Source: Ustulina deusta | Taxonomy: Eukaryota > Ascomycota > Sordariomycetes > Xylariales > Xylariaceae | Length of the DNA: 64,000 nucleotides | Assembly: GCA_023159155.1 (NCBI GenBank) | Contig: JAJNNX010000040.1 | Span: 62,001-126,000 of the forward strand | Direction: 5' to 3' | Shown: positions 60,883 to 64,000 of the stretch, one piece after another | Layout of the letters: each line of letters begins with the position of its first letter | Position numbering within the stretch: position 1 is the stretch's first letter | Translations under genes and position numbers: made by a program | The notes under the pieces: generated by a model | What the model was told of the DNA's origin: nothing | Seen by the model: the letters and a program-made list of their open reading frames with translations, nothing else | Database searches by the model: none

Positions 60883-62492
60883 ATGCTCCCAAGACAGCTC
60901 CACCGGCCTCTCTTGCGATCAGTAACTGCAGCATGGCGACCCGCAACCGCCTCTCCAGCGCCTTTCCACCACGGCCACAGCCGGAGTAATAGCACCGCCG
61001 CCGCCGCCACCACCACCAGCGAAAAGCAGCAAGAAGGCGATGCTCTCCAGCAGCAAGAGGGCGATGCTATCCAGCAGAAAGAAGGCGATGCTACCCAGCA
61101 GCAAGAAGTCGATGCGACCAAACAGCAAGAAGTCGATGCTGCCAAGCCCAAAGTGTCATCCCCAGCACCGACGCGACAGAAGCCGTCGCTCTTGGAGCTT
61201 CTATTTCCAGACGAAGCCAGGCGAGTCGACCGAGCAAAGGCACGATCAGCCACCGACAGCGACGTGTTCAAGAACTGGGCATCCCACCTCTTCGACGACG
61301 ACAACAACGGCGAGCCTCCGCGTCTGGCCGTGCCCGAGGAACTGCAAGACGACGAAGAAAACGGCATGCCGGCGCACGACGAGGCCCCGGGGTTCTACTC
61401 GCCGGCCCTCCGCGCGAAGAGCATGCTGATCCTCTCGGCCGCGAGCAAGAGTCTGCGGGAGAGCGATTTCCTGCGGCTCGGGATGAAGGGGAAGCACGTC
61501 GAGGGCTGGGTCGGAGGGATTCTCAAAGGTAAGCCAATCAGCCAACCAACCATCCAACCAACTACACACACCATTGGCAACGAACAACATTCCCCCCCCC
61601 CCCGGCCCTCAAAAAACAAGAGAAAAAAAACTAAAACCCCGCCATCGCAGTGATCCAAGCCCGCAACCCCGACACGCTGGAGCCGAAAGGCCACTACTTC
61701 ATCCTCTTCGACACGGACGAGGCCGCGGCCGCGTACAAGGACCGGCTCGAGCAGCTCTGGCAGCTGGGCAAGGCGCACGTGCCGGGCGCGCACCACGGGC
61801 TCGCCCACATGCGGCAGCAGCCCCTGCCGCGCGGCCTCCGCCGCACCGAGCACGGCGAGGACGTGGCGCAGCTGATCCGCACCTTCACGCTCGTGCCGCC
61901 GAGCCAGCGCCTGCACCTGCAGCAGTCGCGGCTGGGCCGCGCCCGGGTCGCCGAGCTGTACCGCGAGGGCGGCTTCGTCGACCGCCTGGCCGCGCGCGCC
62001 GGCTCCGGGTTCCTCGTGCTCGTGCGCCTGGACGGCGGCCGCCTCGCCCTCGAGACCCTGCGCCGCGCCATCGACGAGGACGGCGCCCGCCGCCATCTCG
62101 CCTGGCGCGTCGCCGACCTCGACCGCGGCATCCTGCCCTTCGGCAAGAGCATCCTCAAGGCGAGCGACCGGGCTCCGGCGGGGCCCGGCGCCGGAGGGCT
62201 TTCTGACCAGGGGGGTTCGGCGCGGGACGTGGAGAACGAGGGTGGCGACGAGCATTCTAGCGGGACGACTCGACAGGGCATGGCCGCCGCCATATGCGAA
62301 GCGGAGGAGAGCGAGGAGAGGGCCAGACAGTATCCGCGATTCATCATCCCGTTCATGGACGAAGCGGAAGCCTATCGCTTTGTGCAGAACTGGCATCGTC
62401 GCGAGCTGAAGCTGCGGATGACGAGTGGCGTAGGGAAGAACGCTCCATCGTGGGAGGAAACTAGGATAATCAATGCTACGATTCTTTGGTGA
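60883..62492 (+). CDS. Predicted mitochondrial protein with octapeptide repeats, 495 aa
   Basis: Exons 60883-61528 and 61651-62492 with a 122-nt intron containing a run of 10 C. The start chosen (MLPRQLHRPLLRSVTAAWRP) is rich in Arg, Ser and Leu and lacks acidic residues, a good mitochondrial presequence; upstream in the frame there is only a TTG codon. Residues 48-87 are five copies of an octapeptide of the type QQEGDATQ, encoded by 24-bp repeats. Two later blocks (HYFILFDTDEAAAAYKDRLEQL and FIIPFMDEAEAYRFVQNWHRR) have the length and pattern of RRM-like folds, so an RNA-related role is possible, but I did not recognise the family. Exon 2 is extremely GC rich. Confidence 0.75.
61024..61143 (+). 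repeat. 24-bp coding minisatellite, five units
   Basis: Five tandem 24-bp units of the form CAGCAGCAAGAAGGCGATGC plus four bases, with a few substitutions, in frame inside the mitochondrial protein gene. Confidence 0.85.
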
Positions 62493-63075
62493 AGTGAAAA
62501 TGACCCGAGAGAGAGTGAGAGAGAGTGAGAGTGAGTGATGCTAGCTCGATATTTTACGGCACTTGGGTTAATAAATTTGCACACGTAATATGGTCAACCC
62601 ACAGCAGATGTCAGCAATATCTCACGTAGAAACGTTCGTAGAGTGAGAAATAAAGTGTATTAAATCCCATATCAACCAAACTCCGATAGACGATATTTTG
62701 CCCCTCGTTCCCGAAAGTAGGCAAGGGGCTGTGTTGTGTTCTTGATGCTTCTGGGAATATCTATCGTGAAGCACGCTCTTTTCTGGCCAAATCCCCAAAA
62801 CGACGAAATTTCTCCCTCTGATTGGTGATACAGACCATCGAAGTTTGAGGGTCCCTCCTTAATGCTCTCGCTCTCCGAACCCATACCCTCGATCTATTGT
62901 TCGACACTCAAAGGGACACATGATATCAACGCTAAGTTCCTCGCACCTTGTTTTGAAGCGAGACCAACGAGCTCAACGGGCAGTGAGACCGTAGCGTGCC
63001 TATGTAGTTTCGCTTCCGGTCTCCACCCCTTTCTGAGCACACCATCTTCGCCTCACCCCTAATGGTAGCATTACT
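62493..63075. other. Convergent intergenic region
   Basis: 3' flanks of the mitochondrial-protein gene and SEC4; a GAGA/GTGA purine stretch lies at 62506-62537. No gene seen. Confidence 0.5.
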
Positions 63076-63997
63076 TTAGCAGCATTTACTACCGGATTCT
63101 GCAGTTGCGCGGCCGACGGGGACGTTAGATGACGATGACGGATCGGTCTTGGAGGTATCAATGATTCGCTTTTTGATGTCTGCCGCTAGATTGTAAAAGG
63201 CTTTGTCGATGTTGATGTTGCTCTTGGCGGAGACCTCGAGGAATGGAATGCCCAACTCTTTTGCCAAGGCTTCACCTTGCTCTGTTGATACTACACGCTT
63301 CTCTTCCCAGTCGCACTTGTTGCCAATTAAAATCTTGTTGACACCTTCGGTGGCGTGTTGTTCCACGTTGGCGAACCATGTTCGGATGTCTACGCAAAAG
63401 CCGGTGTCAGCAAACAGTCTGGAATATCAATTTGAAGGTCATGCTGCCGCCCGGATGACCAGAAGATAGTAAACGCATGGTTTCATATGCGACAGGCCAA
63501 CAAGGCCCACGGAAGCCTTATACAGTATGAGGAAGATGCAGAAAGCAGGCTTACTCTCGAAAGATCTCTGGTCGGTGACGTCGTAAACGAGGAGAATGCC
63601 CATGGCGCCGCGATAGTAGGCTGTCGTGATGGTTCGGAATCGTTCCTGGCCAGCAGTGTCCCATATCTGCAACTTCACACGCTTGCCATCGAGCTCAATG
63701 GTCCGGATCTTGAAGTCGATACCGATGGTTGTGATGAAGGAGGGCGTGAACGAGTCCTCACTAAACCGCAGCAGGCAGCACGATTTGCCCACGCCCGAGT
63801 CGCCGATTAGCAGGAGCTTGATCTATCCACCGCCATCCCATATCAGTCATGTCCTCAATCGGCCAGCTCTATAGCACGGATACTCATATTGAAGGGTTTC
63901 GGGGCGGAGCGAAAGAGTGTGGCTTTGTAAGGGGTCGATTGATCCTCGAAGGGGAGTGGTGACCTACGAGGAAATCATAGTTGCGGTTCCCCGACAT
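63076..63997 (-). CDS. SEC4: Exocytic Rab GTPase Sec4/Rab8
   Basis: Exons 63968-63997, 63555-63822 and 63076-63389 give 203 residues, normal for a Rab. The joins read [24 protein letters not shown] and [19 protein letters not shown]. All nucleotide-binding motifs are canonical: [31 protein letters not shown] and [21 protein letters not shown] and [20 protein letters not shown] are typical of the Sec4/Rab8 branch, and the C-terminal CC is the prenylation site. Sec4 delivers secretory vesicles to the exocyst at the growing hyphal tip. The second intron is 165 nt, longer than the first (145) and both longer than the average here. The ATG lies only 3 bases from the window edge, so an upstream exon cannot be excluded but is not needed. 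Confidence 0.93.
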
Positions 63998-64000
63998 AGT

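Overview
The window reads as nuclear DNA of a filamentous ascomycete (Pezizomycotina, probably Sordariomycetes). The evidence is: spliceosomal introns mostly 45-160 nt with GT(A/G)AGT-like donors and CTAAC/CTGAC branch sites; fungal gene families (PalF/Rim8, AreB-type GATA factor, MFS phosphate transporter, cytochrome b2, Sec4); and intergenic DNA sprinkled with the palindromic ACCTAGGT/GGTACC words common in that class. Complex introns of the kind seen here (stwintrons) have been described in several ascomycete lineages including Xylariales, but the order is not proven by this sequence.

Layout. 1-2.0 kb: two RING-finger genes on the minus strand, the first cut by the window edge. 2.9-5.4 kb: the pH-signalling arrestin palF/RIM8 (minus). 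5.4-9.4 kb: a gene desert. 9.4-14.6 kb: CDC6 (minus) and the molybdenum cofactor sulfurase hxB (plus), divergent over a shared 0.75-kb promoter that holds two MluI cell-cycle boxes. 16.2-18.0 kb: a GH13 maltase (minus). 20.0-25.5 kb: one very large orphan protein of about 1796 residues (plus), commonly split by ORF callers because of a 96-nt intron. 26.3-27.7 kb: the PP2A-like phosphatase PPG1 (minus), divergent from a small conserved-looking membrane protein. 29.7-32.2 kb: the areB/asd-4 GATA factor (minus, four exons). 34.4-42.8 kb: three protein-synthesis genes, KRR1 (plus), ENP1/bystin (minus) and HGH1 (plus). 46.0-47.9 kb: a PHO84-like phosphate transporter. 49.2-51.1 kb: L-lactate dehydrogenase (cytochrome b2). 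53.4-54.4 kb: an unusual Rab-like GTPase. 56.6-57.3 kb: a small membrane protein. 57.9-60.1 kb: the AAA ATPase AFG2/Drg1. 60.9-62.5 kb: a probable mitochondrial protein with a 24-bp minisatellite. 63.1-64.0 kb: the exocytic Rab SEC4.

The most unusual signal is in 34.4-41.1 kb. KRR1 and ENP1 face each other tail to tail and both act in making the small ribosomal subunit. ORF calling barely sees either gene, because each is cut into 16 exons while neighbours have 1-5. Reconstructing them by hand against the known family sequence gave intact frames of 325 and 489 codons. This requires three nested [D1,2] stwintrons (an intron inserted between the first and second base of another intron's donor), a 6-nt microexon in KRR1 and a 3-nt, single-isoleucine microexon in ENP1. 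HGH1, whose product helps fold elongation factor 2, shares a 385-bp promoter region with ENP1.

No tRNA, rRNA, CRISPR array or intact transposon was recognised. The gene-free stretches are described individually; several are AT-rich and may be decayed repeats. All gene models are read by eye from the sequence, with splice sites chosen by frame, donor/acceptor/branch signals and remembered family motifs; no alignment or transcript data were available.
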